From contig NZ_CP145905.1 of NCBI RefSeq assembly GCF_036894955.1, positions 4,668,501-4,732,500 of the forward strand: DNA of 64,000 nucleotides, given 5' to 3'. Made by a program: the position numbers and the translations under genes. Each line of letters begins with the position of its first letter. Positions within the stretch are counted from its first letter, which is position 1. The notes under the pieces are model-generated. The model was not told where the DNA came from and did no database searches. It saw only the letters and a list, made by a program, of their open reading frames with translations. This DNA comes from Paenibacillus sp. KS-LC4 (GTDB lineage: Bacteria > Bacillota > Bacilli > Paenibacillales > Paenibacillaceae). Shown here piece by piece: positions 26,189-35,142 of the stretch.

Positions 26189-27607
26189 CTAAAGCTTGCG
26201 CTCCCGTCTGCGGGCAACGCCAGAGGCATACGCCGCTTCAATAACCGCCTCTTTGACACGATCTGCCACATGCGGATTAAATATGCTTGGAATGATGTAA
26301 TATTCATTCAGCTCATCCTCGGTAACTACCGCAGCAATCGCCTCGGCGGCAGCCAGCTTCATCTCCTCTGTCACCCGCGACGCCCGGCAGTCCAATACAC
26401 CGCGGAACAATCCGGGGAAGCATAGAACATTATTAATCTGATTCGGATAATCCGACCGCCCCGTCGCAATGACACGCACAAGGCCTTCCGCTTCCTCCGG
26501 CGTTATTTCCGGCGTTGGATTTGCCATTGCGAACACAATGGCATCCTTCGCCATTTTGCGGACATCATCCGCCTTAAGCACGCCCGGCCCCGATACGCCG
26601 ATAAAAATATCTGCGCCCGCAATGACTTCACTCAGCTTGCCCTGCTCCCGGTTCGGATTCGTATGCTCCGCATACCAGCTCCACGCTTCATGCGCGTAGC
26701 TATTGCCAGCGACGAGCGCACCCTCACGATCAACTCCGATGATGTTCCGCACACCTGCCGCTAGCAAAATCTTCGTGCAGGCAATGCCTGCCGCCCCAAC
26801 GCCGCAAAGCACAACCTTGCAATCTGCAAGCTGCTTGCCAGCAAGCTTGACTGCATTAATAAGACCTGCAAGCAGCACGACCGCTGTGCCATGCTGGTCA
26901 TCGTGGAATACCGGAATGTCCAGCTCCTCAATGAGACGCCTCTCAATTTCGAAGCAGCGCGGCGACGATATATCTTCGAGATTAATGCCGCCGAAAGTAG
27001 GGGCAATGCGCTTAATGGTCGCAATTATTTCTTCCGTATCCTGTGTATCGAGGCAGATCGGGAAGGCATCGACTCCTGCGAGCTGCTTAAACAGCATCGC
27101 CTTGCCCTCCATGACTGGCATCGCCGCGAGCGGCCCGATGTTGCCAAGCCCTAATACGGCTGTTCCGTCCGATACGACGGCTATCGTATTTCTTTTTATC
27201 GTGAGCGAGTGTGCCCGCTTTGGGCTTTCATGTATAGCCATGCAAATATTCGCCACGCCCGGCGTGTACACCCGCGACAGATCATCGCGTGTTTTAATCG
27301 TCATTTTCGGTGTTACTTCGATTTTACCGCCAAGATGCATAAGGAAGGTCTGGTCTGACACCTGCAGCACCTTTACGCCTGGCGACTTATTTAATACGCT
27401 TACAATTAGTTCTTTGCGCTGCGTATCCGTAATATTGACCGTCACATCACGAATCGTCGATGCTTTGCTTGTCCCGCTTACGTCCACAGCTACTATGTCG
27501 CCGCCCGCCTCACCAATTGCCGTAGCAATCCGGCCGAAGGTTGACGTTTCCTTGTCCATCTCCAAACGCAATACGATATTCGTGCTTCCCGTTGCCGGCA
27601 CCGCCAT
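26189..27607 (-). CDS. NAD(P)-dependent malic enzyme with N-terminal ACT domain
   Basis: A 472-residue protein. Residues 1-85 form an ACT ligand-binding domain (VLRLEMDKETSTFGRIATAI..AGGDIVAVDV). The catalytic part follows: SDGTAVLGLGNIGPLAAMPVMEGKA, the metal/substrate region CFEIERRL..ELDIPVFHDDQHGTAVV, and the dinucleotide fold GVGAAGIACTKILLAAG. It decarboxylates malate to pyruvate, which suits its place next to the dicarboxylate sensor and transporter genes. The ACT domain suggests allosteric control by a small ligand (inference). The ATG at 27605-27607 is preferred, with GGGAG ten bases before it; an in-frame GTG at 27614-27616 abuts that site. It follows dctR by about 105 bp, so it may share its transcript or have its own promoter. 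Confidence 0.9.
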   Translation of the reverse strand: MAVPATGSTNIVLRLEMDKETSTFGRIATAIGEAGGDIVAVDVSGTSKASTIRDVTVNITDTQRKELIVSVLNKSPGVKVLQVSDQTFLMHLGGKIEVTPKMTIKTRDDLSRVYTPGVANICMAIHESPKRAHSLTIKRNTIAVVSDGTAVLGLGNIGPLAAMPVMEGKAMLFKQLAGVDAFPICLDTQDTEEIIATIKRIAPTFGGINLEDISSPRCFEIERRLIEELDIPVFHDDQHGTAVVLLAGLINAVKLAGKQLADCKVVLCGVGAAGIACTKILLAAGVRNIIGVDREGALVAGNSYAHEAWSWYAEHTNPNREQGKLSEVIAGADIFIGVSGPGVLKADDVRKMAKDAIVFAMANPTPEITPEEAEGLVRVIATGRSDYPNQINNVLCFPGLFRGVLDCRASRVTEEMKLAAAEAIAAVVTEDELNEYYIIPSIFNPHVADRVKEAVIEAAYASGVARRRERKL

Positions 27608-27712
27608 CCTGACCACACTCCCTTTGCAAACGCTTAAGCGCTTGCTTATTTGCCTTCATGATAACGGTTCCATGAAAACGTGGGAAGCTTTTGACCATAT
27701 TGTTGGTTTTGG

Positions 27713-28660
27713 TCATTTTGGTCTTTGCTGCAATACATAGCGATTGATGGGACGCCCAACCCCGCCATAGTTGATTTCCAGCAACACATAACCGCTCTTC
27801 TCCAAAAAATCCAAATAGCGCCTCGCCGTTACTCTTGCTATACCGATTTTCTCGGCTGCTTCCTCCGCCGAAACCCCGCCCTCCAGGCGATGCATGACCT
27901 CGATAATTTGCCGCAACGTAGCCGCATTAAGTCCTTTCGGCAGGCTGCTTTGCTGCTCATCCAGCCCAAGAAATCCGGCTTGCCCTGCTGCCCTTACTGG
28001 CCTTGCTTGTCCTGCTTGTCCTGCTTGTCCTGCTTGTCCTGCTTGTCCTGCTTGTCCTGCTTGTCCTGCTTGTCCTGTTTGTTCACCTCGTCCAACTTGT
28101 CCTAGCGGCCCAATCTGTCCTGTTTGTCCAGCCTGTCCCGTTTCCTGCTGCCCACTGCCACGCTTCTGCCCCTGCCCCCCGTTTTCCCCACTGAGCAGCA
28201 TACGATCCAGCTCCTCTTGGGTAACAGCCTTTTCTTCCGCCAAGCCCTCATGGCGGTCGCGGTAACGCTCCAAGGTTTGGCGAATCCGCTCCAGCTTAAA
28301 GGGCTTAATAATATAATCCATCGCGCCCCCGCGCAGCATTTCGCGAATCGTCTCAGGGTCTTTCGCCGCTGTTACGACAATAACATCAACAGGCATTGCC
28401 GCCGACCGCAGCTCCCGCAGCGCCGCCATCCCGTCTAGTGCTGGCATAAATACGTCAAGAAACACCAAATCCGGTGCAAGCTCACGGATGAGGCGCAGGC
28501 CCTCCAGCCCATTCCCCGCAATGCCCACGACCTGAAATCCGTCTACCTGCTCAACAAACTGGCGATTAACCTCCTGCACCATAGGATCATCTTCGATAAG
28601 CACCACTTTGAAAAAGCTTCCGTCCTGTCCTTTGCTCATATCCTCCGCCTTCACATTCAT
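27713..28660 (-). CDS. dctR: DctR-like response regulator (CitB/DcuR type) with Gly-Gln repeat linker
   Basis: A 315-residue regulator. The receiver domain (residues 17-140) has acidic residues EDD near 23-25, the phosphoacceptor Asp69 (FLDVFMP) and Lys in YIIKPF. The C-terminal domain (about 245-310) has the HTH of the CitB family (VSAEEAAEKIGIARVTARRYLDFL..SGYV). Between them lies an unusual linker, about residues 160-230, made largely of Gly-Gln-Ala or Gly-Gln-Thr triplets. Family members usually have a much shorter linker and about 220-240 residues. The start overlaps the kinase stop by 4 bp. It should activate C4-dicarboxylate uptake and malic enzyme genes. Confidence 0.88.
   Translation of the reverse strand: MNVKAEDMSKGQDGSFFKVVLIEDDPMVQEVNRQFVEQVDGFQVVGIAGNGLEGLRLIRELAPDLVFLDVFMPALDGMAALRELRSAAMPVDVIVVTAAKDPETIREMLRGGAMDYIIKPFKLERIRQTLERYRDRHEGLAEEKAVTQEELDRMLLSGENGGQGQKRGSGQQETGQAGQTGQIGPLGQVGRGEQTGQAGQAGQAGQAGQAGQAGQAGQARPVRAAGQAGFLGLDEQQSSLPKGLNAATLRQIIEVMHRLEGGVSAEEAAEKIGIARVTARRYLDFLEKSGYVLLEINYGGVGRPINRYVLQQRPK
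28005..28076 (-). repeat. Eight perfect tandem copies of a 9-bp unit in the response-regulator linker
   Basis: GCTTGTCCT (plus strand) is repeated eight times without a mismatch, coding Gly-Gln-Ala on the minus strand. Degenerate copies flank it on both sides. The 9-bp period means slippage changes the linker by whole triplets of residues and keeps the frame. Confidence 0.95.
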
Positions 28661-30249
28661 CCGCCAGCCCCTCCCATCGGAAATGTTAGCTCAATAGCCG
28701 TACCGCTTCCTGGCTCTGACTCAATACGCAGCTTCCCATCGCCCTTATCGACGATGCTGCCAACCAAATACAGTCCAATACCGCGATTGTCGCTGCCTTT
28801 CGTCGTATAGCCCCGTTCAAAAATACGCGACTGCACCTCAAGTGGCATGCCGCAGCCATTATCTTCAACAAGTATAGACAGCAATTCTTCATCCTGCTCC
28901 ATACTAACATAAATTTCCTTTTCATTGCGCGTTACTTGCGCCAGCGCATCAAAAGCATTTTCAATCAAATTGCCGATAAGCAGCACTATATCATGCTGAT
29001 CCAGCATGACGGGAAATTGCTTTACCTCCATATGAGGATCAAGCTTAACCTGAATGCCCAGCTCCTTGCCCCGGCTGATTTTGCCAAGCAGCAGGCCTGC
29101 TAGGCTGTCATCCGCAATATGCTGATGCAGAAACTGCGTCAGCTCCTCCTGCTGGCCGGAAATATCGTATACATATTGCAGTGCCTGCTCTTTTTTATCC
29201 AATTGAAGCAGTCCGGCAATCGTGTGCAGCTTGTTGCTATGCTCATGATTTTGTACCCGCAGCGCATCGACGAACTCTCGCACACCCGTCAACTCCTCTG
29301 CTATGCGGGTTACCTCGGTCCGATCTTGAAAAATCGCAATCGCGCCGATCATCTTTCCCTGCTCAAGAATTGGAATGCGGTTGCTCCAGATCAGCGTTTT
29401 GCCTACGCGCAGCTCTTGATTAAAAACAGGGCGCTCCAGCTCCATAATTTCGGGCAGCCGTGTATCCGGCAGCACCTCCCTAATCGGCAATCCAACTACG
29501 TCGCGGGATACGCTGAAAATCTGCTTCGCCCGCTCATTAAAAATCGTGATCAGCTCCGATCTGTCAATCGCAATGACCCCTTCGTGCATCGCCTGGAAGG
29601 CCGCTGTGCGCTCCCCATACATACGCGCAATTTCATGCGGCTCCAAATTGTACATTTGCCGTTTAATATGCCGAGCAAGCAGCGCTGAACCGAATATCCC
29701 AAATAATAAAGCAATCAGCAGCGTAAGTGCAATCGAGCTTTTCTGCTCCTCGATAAGCTTCGCCAGTCCCGGCAGCAGCCCGCCCGCCACGACGACGCCT
29801 ACCTGCTGATGGGCTTCATTCAAAATGGGGACATAAGCGCGCAACGCAACGCCCGCCTCCCCCTTCACCTTCGACATATAGGTGTGCTCGGCAAACGCGG
29901 CATCCGCATCCGATGAATGAAACTTGCCGCCGATCCTTGCCGCTAATGGATGAGATAGCCTCGTCCGGTTCATATCCAGAACGACGACATAAGCCACATT
30001 ATTAATCATGCGGATATTGTCCGCCACAGGCGCAATCCAGCTTGCGCTATCTGGTTCATTGATCTGATTTTTAATGGATGGCAGCTCGGCAACGGTTCGG
30101 GCTGTAATTAGCAGCCGCTGCTTAAGCTCATCCTCCTTCATGCGGGTGACGCTTCCAATGACGACAATGCCGCCGATAAGCAGCGAGAGGAGAACGAGTC
30201 CGAATGACAGCAAGATCATTTTCCAATAAATTCGCAGATGGCTGAGCAT
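28657..30249 (-). CDS. dctS: DctS-like sensor histidine kinase (CitA/DcuS type)
   Basis: A 530-residue membrane kinase. TM1 covers residues 10-30 and TM2 about 173-192, enclosing an extracytoplasmic sensor domain with RTRLSHPLAARIGGKF, the ligand region of the CitA/DcuS family. A cytoplasmic PAS domain (about 210-310), a phosphoacceptor helix with NHEHSNKLHTIAGLL and an ATPase domain with N-box NLIENAFDAL and G-boxes ending in GSGTAIELTF follow. It probably senses C4-dicarboxylates together with the DctB-like protein encoded divergently, as described for Bacillus subtilis DctS/DctB. GGAGGAG precedes the ATG. Confidence 0.88.
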   Translation of the reverse strand: MLSHLRIYWKMILLSFGLVLLSLLIGGIVVIGSVTRMKEDELKQRLLITARTVAELPSIKNQINEPDSASWIAPVADNIRMINNVAYVVVLDMNRTRLSHPLAARIGGKFHSSDADAAFAEHTYMSKVKGEAGVALRAYVPILNEAHQQVGVVVAGGLLPGLAKLIEEQKSSIALTLLIALLFGIFGSALLARHIKRQMYNLEPHEIARMYGERTAAFQAMHEGVIAIDRSELITIFNERAKQIFSVSRDVVGLPIREVLPDTRLPEIMELERPVFNQELRVGKTLIWSNRIPILEQGKMIGAIAIFQDRTEVTRIAEELTGVREFVDALRVQNHEHSNKLHTIAGLLQLDKKEQALQYVYDISGQQEELTQFLHQHIADDSLAGLLLGKISRGKELGIQVKLDPHMEVKQFPVMLDQHDIVLLIGNLIENAFDALAQVTRNEKEIYVSMEQDEELLSILVEDNGCGMPLEVQSRIFERGYTTKGSDNRGIGLYLVGSIVDKGDGKLRIESEPGSGTAIELTFPMGGAGG

Positions 30250-30368
30250 CGCTTCTCCTCCCTGTTGCTTCGTTTACGTTTTTTCTCTATTGTGAAATAA
30301 TAAGGGTAAAATAGCAACTGCGGCAAACGCTGCTAATCTGGCGGGTAGGGAAGGAGAGTGGTTTAAAA

Positions 30369-31409
30369 ATGAAAACCACAATCGGTATGATCAGCTTTAT
30401 TGCTGTCGGCTTGCTGGCAGCCATTTTGTTCGGCTTTCGTCCCGAGGCAACTCGTAACCTGCCCTTTGATGAAGAACAAACGGGACTGACGGATAGAATC
30501 GTCATTAAGTTCAGCCATGTGGTCGCGGAAAATACACCGAAGGGACTGGCGGCTACCCATTTCGCCAAGCTCGTCAAGGAAAAGACGAAGGAAGCCGTTG
30601 AAATTCAAATATTTCCAAACGGCATGCTGTATACCGAGGATACCGAGGTCGCAGCGCTCAAGCGTGGAGATATTCAAATGATCGCACCCTCCTTTTCCAA
30701 TCTAAGCGCCGTCGATTCCGCCTGGCTCGTTATGGACCTGCCCTTTGCTTTTTCCGATCAGCAGGCAGTGGATAAGGCGCTTGCAGGGGAGCTTGGCACG
30801 CTTTTAGCTGCTGCGATGGAGAAGCATCATATAAAAAGCGTTGCCTTTTGGAGCAATGGCTTCAAGCAAATGACGAACAGCATTCGTCCACTGCGGGTTC
30901 CAGAAGATTTTGCAGGGCTGAAATTCCGCATGCTGCCGAGCGATGTCGTCATCAGCCAATTTCAAGCGCTTGGCGCCACTACAGAGAAAATCCCCTTTAA
31001 CCAAGTATTTGCAAGCTTAAAAAAAGGCATCGTCAATGGACAGGAAAATACGATTTCCAATATTTTTACGAAGCAGCTGTTCCAGACGCAGCATTATATG
31101 ACGATTAGCAATCACGGCTATCTCGGCTATGGCGTAATGTTTAACGAAAGCTTTTGGGATGAGCTCCCCCCGAGCATTCAGGCCGAGCTGCAAAGCGCGC
31201 TTACAGAAACGACCGAGTGGATGATGCGGAACACAGCGGCCATGCAGGAGCAGCAGCTTGGTCAGCTCAAGCAATTGAAGGATATTGACATTCATACGCT
31301 GACCCCGCAGGAGCGGGAGCAATGGGTGCGGGCTTTTCTGCCGATTTATGACCAATACCGCGATAGGATCGGGGAAGCGCTGATGAAGGAAATCACGCGA
31401 CCAAAATAA
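30369..31409 (+). CDS. dctB: DctB-like TRAP-type C4-dicarboxylate binding protein
   Basis: A 346-residue exported protein of the DctP/TRAP substrate-binding family. It has an N-terminal hydrophobic segment (residues 5-23), then IVIKFSHVVAENTPKGLAATHFAKLV and FRMLPSDVVISQFQALGATTEKIPFNQVFASLKKGIVNGQENT, where the Arg and the PF..VF..L..G..DGQE-type region bind the substrate carboxylate. No TRAP membrane subunits (DctQ/DctM) are nearby, so it more likely works as a ligand-presenting partner of the sensor kinase and the symporter, the known role of B. subtilis DctB. It is divergent from dctS; AAGGAGAG lies about 11 bases before the ATG. Confidence 0.87.
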   Translation: MKTTIGMISFIAVGLLAAILFGFRPEATRNLPFDEEQTGLTDRIVIKFSHVVAENTPKGLAATHFAKLVKEKTKEAVEIQIFPNGMLYTEDTEVAALKRGDIQMIAPSFSNLSAVDSAWLVMDLPFAFSDQQAVDKALAGELGTLLAAAMEKHHIKSVAFWSNGFKQMTNSIRPLRVPEDFAGLKFRMLPSDVVISQFQALGATTEKIPFNQVFASLKKGIVNGQENTISNIFTKQLFQTQHYMTISNHGYLGYGVMFNESFWDELPPSIQAELQSALTETTEWMMRNTAAMQEQQLGQLKQLKDIDIHTLTPQEREQWVRAFLPIYDQYRDRIGEALMKEITRPK

Positions 31410-31481
31410 CCAAAACGAACAATATGACCGTATGCTTGTGACAGAGGCTCTCCTTCTTTTACAATGAGGACGCAAACAAAA

Positions 31482-31495
31482 TTAAAGCGTTTTCA
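31482..31495 (+). promoter_or_regulatory. Candidate cre (CcpA catabolite repression) site upstream of the symporter
   Basis: TTAAAGCGTTTTCA differs from the consensus TGAAARCGYTTWCW mainly at its second base. It lies about 30 bp before the symporter start, where carbon catabolite repression of dicarboxylate uptake would be expected. Confidence 0.45.
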
Positions 31496-31524
31496 TTTTG
31501 ATAAAAGAAAGTGGGGCCCTCCTC

Positions 31525-32853
31525 ATGAAGCTGAAATTCAACCTGAAAAACCTAACCGTCCAAGTCGTGTGTGCGATCATTATTGGTATTTTATTTGGCC
31601 ATTACTTCCCGGAGCTTGGCGAGAAAATGAAGGTGCTTGCCGATGGATTCATTAAGCTGATCAAAATGGTTATTGCTCCCATCGTCTTTTTCACCGTCGT
31701 GAACGGCATTGCCAATATGGGCGATATGAAAAAAGTCGGCCGCATCGGCGGCAAGGCGCTGCTCTATTTTGAAATTGTGACGACGCTAGCGCTTGCGATT
31801 GGCCTCATCGTCGTCAATTTGGTGAAGCCGGGCGCAGGCATTGATGCCAGCAAAGCCAGCGGCGACATTACGAAGTACACCGACGCTGCTGCTCAGTCCA
31901 GCCACAGTATGGTGGATTTTATACTCGGCATTATTCCGGATAACGTCATTTCGGCCATGGCTGGCGGCGATTTGCTGCCGATACTCTTATTCGCAATTTT
32001 GTTCGGCTTGTCGCTTACGGCGATGGGACAATCGGCAAAACCAGTTACCCAGCTGTTTGACAAGCTGTCGCATGGCTTTTTCGGCATCGTCAATATGATC
32101 ATGAAGCTTTCGCCGCTTGCTGCTTTCGGCGCTATGTCCTACACCATCGGCAAGTTCGGCATTGGCTCGCTGACCTCGCTCGGCAAGCTGATGGGCTCCG
32201 TCTATATTACGATGGCGCTGTTCATCATCCTTGTGCTCGGCTCGATTGCCCGCTTTTATGGCTTTAGCATTTTCAGCTTTATCCGGTATATCAAGGATGA
32301 AATTTTCCTTGTGCTTGGCACTTCGTCCTCCGAATCGGCGCTGCCGCGCATGATGGATAAGCTAGAAAAATACGGCTGCTCCAAGCCCGTCGTTGGACTT
32401 GTGGTTCCAACCGGGTACTCGTTCAACCTTGACGGTACGGCGATTTATTTGTCCATGGCCGCGATGTTCGTCGCTCAGGCCTCCGGCGTTGAGATGTCGC
32501 TCTGGCAGCAGCTTACGCTGCTCGGCGTACTGATGCTGACGTCCAAGGGAGCCGCAGGCGTTACAGGCTCCGGGTTTATTACGCTGGCTGCGACGCTTGC
32601 CGCATTCCCGAGCATTCCCGTTGCTGGCATGGCGCTGCTGCTCGGCGTTGACCGCTTCATGTCTGAGGCTCGCGCCATCACGAACCTGATCGGCAACGGC
32701 GTCGCAACCGTCGTCGTCGCCAAGATGGAAAATGAATTTCATCCAGGCGGTACACCGGATGCAGCTGTGGCTGCGAAAGCCGAACCCACTCCTTCGGCTG
32801 CAAGCACAAGCCTCGCTGGATCACTCGTTAAGCCTGCTGCGGAGCAGTCTTAA
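31525..32853 (+). CDS. dctP: C4-dicarboxylate:cation symporter (DAACS family, DctP/DctA type)
   Basis: A 442-residue transporter of the glutamate/dicarboxylate symporter fold. Family landmarks are GTSSSESALPRMMDKLEKYG (hairpin-1 serine-rich tip), VPTGYSFNLDGTAIY (helix 7), SKGAAGVTGSGFI (hairpin 2) and DRFMSEARAITNLIGNGVATVVVAK (helix 8), where the Arg accounts for dicarboxylate binding. It should import malate, succinate or fumarate for the malic enzyme nearby. The ATG at 31525 is used, since the upstream in-frame TTG (31498) has no ribosome site; the site here is a plain GGGG. It lies 115 bp downstream of dctB on the same strand. Confidence 0.93.
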   Translation: MKLKFNLKNLTVQVVCAIIIGILFGHYFPELGEKMKVLADGFIKLIKMVIAPIVFFTVVNGIANMGDMKKVGRIGGKALLYFEIVTTLALAIGLIVVNLVKPGAGIDASKASGDITKYTDAAAQSSHSMVDFILGIIPDNVISAMAGGDLLPILLFAILFGLSLTAMGQSAKPVTQLFDKLSHGFFGIVNMIMKLSPLAAFGAMSYTIGKFGIGSLTSLGKLMGSVYITMALFIILVLGSIARFYGFSIFSFIRYIKDEIFLVLGTSSSESALPRMMDKLEKYGCSKPVVGLVVPTGYSFNLDGTAIYLSMAAMFVAQASGVEMSLWQQLTLLGVLMLTSKGAAGVTGSGFITLAATLAAFPSIPVAGMALLLGVDRFMSEARAITNLIGNGVATVVVAKMENEFHPGGTPDAAVAAKAEPTPSAASTSLAGSLVKPAAEQS

Positions 32854-32889
32854 GCTCGGCACAGCTAGCTTACGTAGTAAAACATTAAA

Positions 32890-32927
32890 GTTCAGTTCCC
32901 TTTCTTAGCGGGGACTGAGCTTTTTTC
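32890..32927 (+). terminator. Terminator of the dicarboxylate symporter gene
   Basis: GTTCAGTTCCC pairs with GGGGACTGAGC (one G-T pair) around a loop and runs into six T, 37 bp after the stop codon. Confidence 0.85.
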
Positions 32928-32966
32928 AAAAAAACAATTATTAATCATGTGCTAATTAACAAACCT

Positions 32967-33209
32967 TTAAAGTCCAATCAAGAAAATCTTTTCAGTTGGT
33001 TTTAACATCTCCTCTTTTAAAATCGTGGATTGAGGAATGTCTTCTTTTTTTATATCTTCTAAGTACAATTCAAGTGCCTCTTTTGCCATTTGCAATGCTT
33101 CAACTGTAGAATACCCACAGGAAATACATCCAGGTAAATCTGGGAAAGTGATTGTTATTCCATCTTCCTCATAATTAAATATAGCGTAATAGCAATGCTT
33201 ACTATTCAT
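32967..33209 (-). CDS. HicB-like antitoxin-family protein, without an adjacent HicA
   Basis: An 80-residue protein with the HicB partial RNase-H fold pattern: YYAIFNYEEDGITITFPDLPGCISCGYSTVEALQMAKEALELYLE. The ATG at 33207-33209 has AGG eight bases upstream. HicB usually comes with a small HicA toxin carrying a conserved His; no such frame is found on either side, and the C-terminus has no clear added DNA-binding domain. It may be an orphan or a partner for a gene elsewhere. The 257 bp upstream contain only short broken coding-like pieces. Confidence 0.72.
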   Translation of the reverse strand: MNSKHCYYAIFNYEEDGITITFPDLPGCISCGYSTVEALQMAKEALELYLEDIKKEDIPQSTILKEEMLKPTEKIFLIGL

Positions 33210-33475
33210 GAGCTTCACCTAATATCCTGCTTGATTCATTATGCCTGATTCTACTTCTCAACTTAGCCCATTCCAGCTTTTCTGTTTTTAATACCCTCTC
33301 TCATCTGCAACCAACAGAGTGTTCTGAACATCATTATACACCGCTCTCAGCAATTTACCATCGGGATAAACTTGGCCACCCGTCAGTAGAAAAGCTAGAG
33401 GGTTGCTTCACCCAATCTGATAGCTGTGTCTGGCTGATGCTCTTGTATTTATCCCTTATAGCGGGGTTACAAACT

Positions 33476-34954
33476 TCACCTCAGGAAGCGGCTATCCGCT
33501 CCTTTCATTAAGTTTCCGCCTTGATTTTTCAAATACTTATCGAAGAAATCCAGCATATAGGCATTCATAACGGCGTTCGCTCTTTCGGGCGCTATCTTTC
33601 CTGTAATGCCCAGCATTTTGAAAATAGGAGAAATAAACTGTACGTCGGCAAAATTTAAATGCTCCGTATTTTCGATATAGAGAACTTGTCCCCCTTCGTT
33701 AACCGCTTCGCGCATCCGTTCAAGCTCCAGCCTTTTATCCTCCGTTACTTGATCCTCCCACTCTCTTGTTGAGCCCATACGCTCAAGCTCTGCATCCGTG
33801 TAGACCCGGTTATCCATCACCATTTTTAATTTTTCGAAATAGCTTTCCGAGTTAATGAACAAAAACGGCTTTTGCAGACTCTCTCTGTCGCGCAGCCGGT
33901 AAAGCCCTCCATCAAGGTCTATTCCAACTGCGATTCGCGGATCGTAAGCAGCGTCATAGGCCGTCGCTCCGCCGATGGAATGACCGAATATCCCGACATG
34001 ACCGAGATCAACTCTCCCTTTTAGATGACTTGAAAGCTGCCCCGATTGGATGAGCTCGAATTGGTCCAGCACAAACGCCACATCGTCGGTTAGAACCTTT
34101 CCCAGCTTGTCGCGAATTCCTCTACTCGTCTGGTAATCATCGTCGGGTGAGAATAAGTCATTGGTTGTGCTGGTCGTAATTCGACCGTCTGGAAACTCAG
34201 TCGCAAATGTATTGTAGGTATGGTCGATCACAGCCACGATATATCCGTGACTCGCGAGATTTTCCGCTTGCGACGTGTGGAGGAACCTAGAAGAGCCGTT
34301 GCCGGGATTCTCAAGGATCAGCGGAAATGAAGTCTGTGCCGAAGAAACTTTTGCCCCCATATAAGCATGACTGGATACGTACTTCAGGTGTTGAAAAGTA
34401 AACCCGGGAAGGCCATAGTTCGCAGCCATATAGCGTAAAATCTGGGTATCTGGAATAAAGGGAGCGTACTTGCCAGTCCCGGCTTGAGCAGGATACCAAA
34501 CCTGAACCATCAATTCTCTTTTACTATCTCTAGCTTCGTCAAAAACCTCCTCCCTATTGGTATCCACGAAATGAAAAGCTTGCGTTGCTACCTTAAATTT
34601 GCCTTTCGGTTCAGGTAGTTTAAATAGAGGAAAAGCATACATGAGACATGCTGTTACGAGCAGCATTATCGCTATAGCGGTATAAGCGGAACCCAGCAGG
34701 AATCGCGATTTTTTTTTTTGGCTCGTTTTTTTAAAATAGCTATAACCTGAAATGGCTAAAAAAATGACCGTTATGCAATATGGAAAAAATAACTGAACTC
34801 TGCCTCCTTCCACCGTCCAATGAATGACCATCAAAAGTGTGGCGATCCCGCTTATAACATATATGGGGATTCTACGCCATCCTTTTTTTAATAGGGCCGT
34901 CCATGCAAACAAGCCGATGTTTGATAACAGAAGCAACAGCTCAAATAGCCTCAT
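33476..34954 (-). CDS. Membrane-anchored alpha/beta hydrolase (PAF acetylhydrolase-like)
   Basis: A 492-residue protein. Residues 1-120 hold four hydrophobic helices; the remainder is an alpha/beta hydrolase of the platelet-activating-factor acetylhydrolase/dienelactone hydrolase type. The nucleophile elbow G-H-S-I-G-G lies in VGIFGHSIGGATAYDAAY, an Asp follows in GIDLDGG, and the catalytic His is likely the one in IENTEHLNFADVQF. The oxyanion region is NPGNGSS, and HGYIVAVIDHTYN is typical. Substrates could be short-chain phospholipid or other esters; the exact one is unknown. AAAGGAGA precedes the ATG. It stands alone. Confidence 0.82.
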   Translation of the reverse strand: MRLFELLLLLSNIGLFAWTALLKKGWRRIPIYVISGIATLLMVIHWTVEGGRVQLFFPYCITVIFLAISGYSYFKKTSQKKKSRFLLGSAYTAIAIMLLVTACLMYAFPLFKLPEPKGKFKVATQAFHFVDTNREEVFDEARDSKRELMVQVWYPAQAGTGKYAPFIPDTQILRYMAANYGLPGFTFQHLKYVSSHAYMGAKVSSAQTSFPLILENPGNGSSRFLHTSQAENLASHGYIVAVIDHTYNTFATEFPDGRITTSTTNDLFSPDDDYQTSRGIRDKLGKVLTDDVAFVLDQFELIQSGQLSSHLKGRVDLGHVGIFGHSIGGATAYDAAYDPRIAVGIDLDGGLYRLRDRESLQKPFLFINSESYFEKLKMVMDNRVYTDAELERMGSTREWEDQVTEDKRLELERMREAVNEGGQVLYIENTEHLNFADVQFISPIFKMLGITGKIAPERANAVMNAYMLDFFDKYLKNQGGNLMKGADSRFLR

Positions 34955-35142
34955 CTCGATTCTCCTTTGAAAAAAATGTCTATTTTCGTTTGCTCTAATG
35001 TTATCCTGCCAAGCTGACCTAAGCTATCGTTTTCCCTTACATCTACCTTACAATATTGTAATTCGATACGCCCTGCATAGAATTATCCCTTCCAACCGTG
35101 GTATAGTGATAGCAGCAGTGAACAAGCAGGGGGTATTTAAGC

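Noticed and set aside
27625..27660. cre-like sequence upstream of the malic enzyme (TTGCAAACGCTTAAG)
   Set aside because: The left half fits but the conserved C and W near the right end are missing; too weak to list as a site.
26703..27740. 345-codon plus-strand open frame
   Set aside because: It lies antisense to the malic enzyme, is rich in Ser, Pro and Thr from GC-rich reverse codons, has no ribosome site and shows no known domain; the minus-strand gene explains it.
28005..28076. Array of short direct repeats that could suggest CRISPR
   Set aside because: The unit is 9 bp with no spacers, lies inside a coding sequence and codes Gly-Gln-Ala; no cas genes are present.
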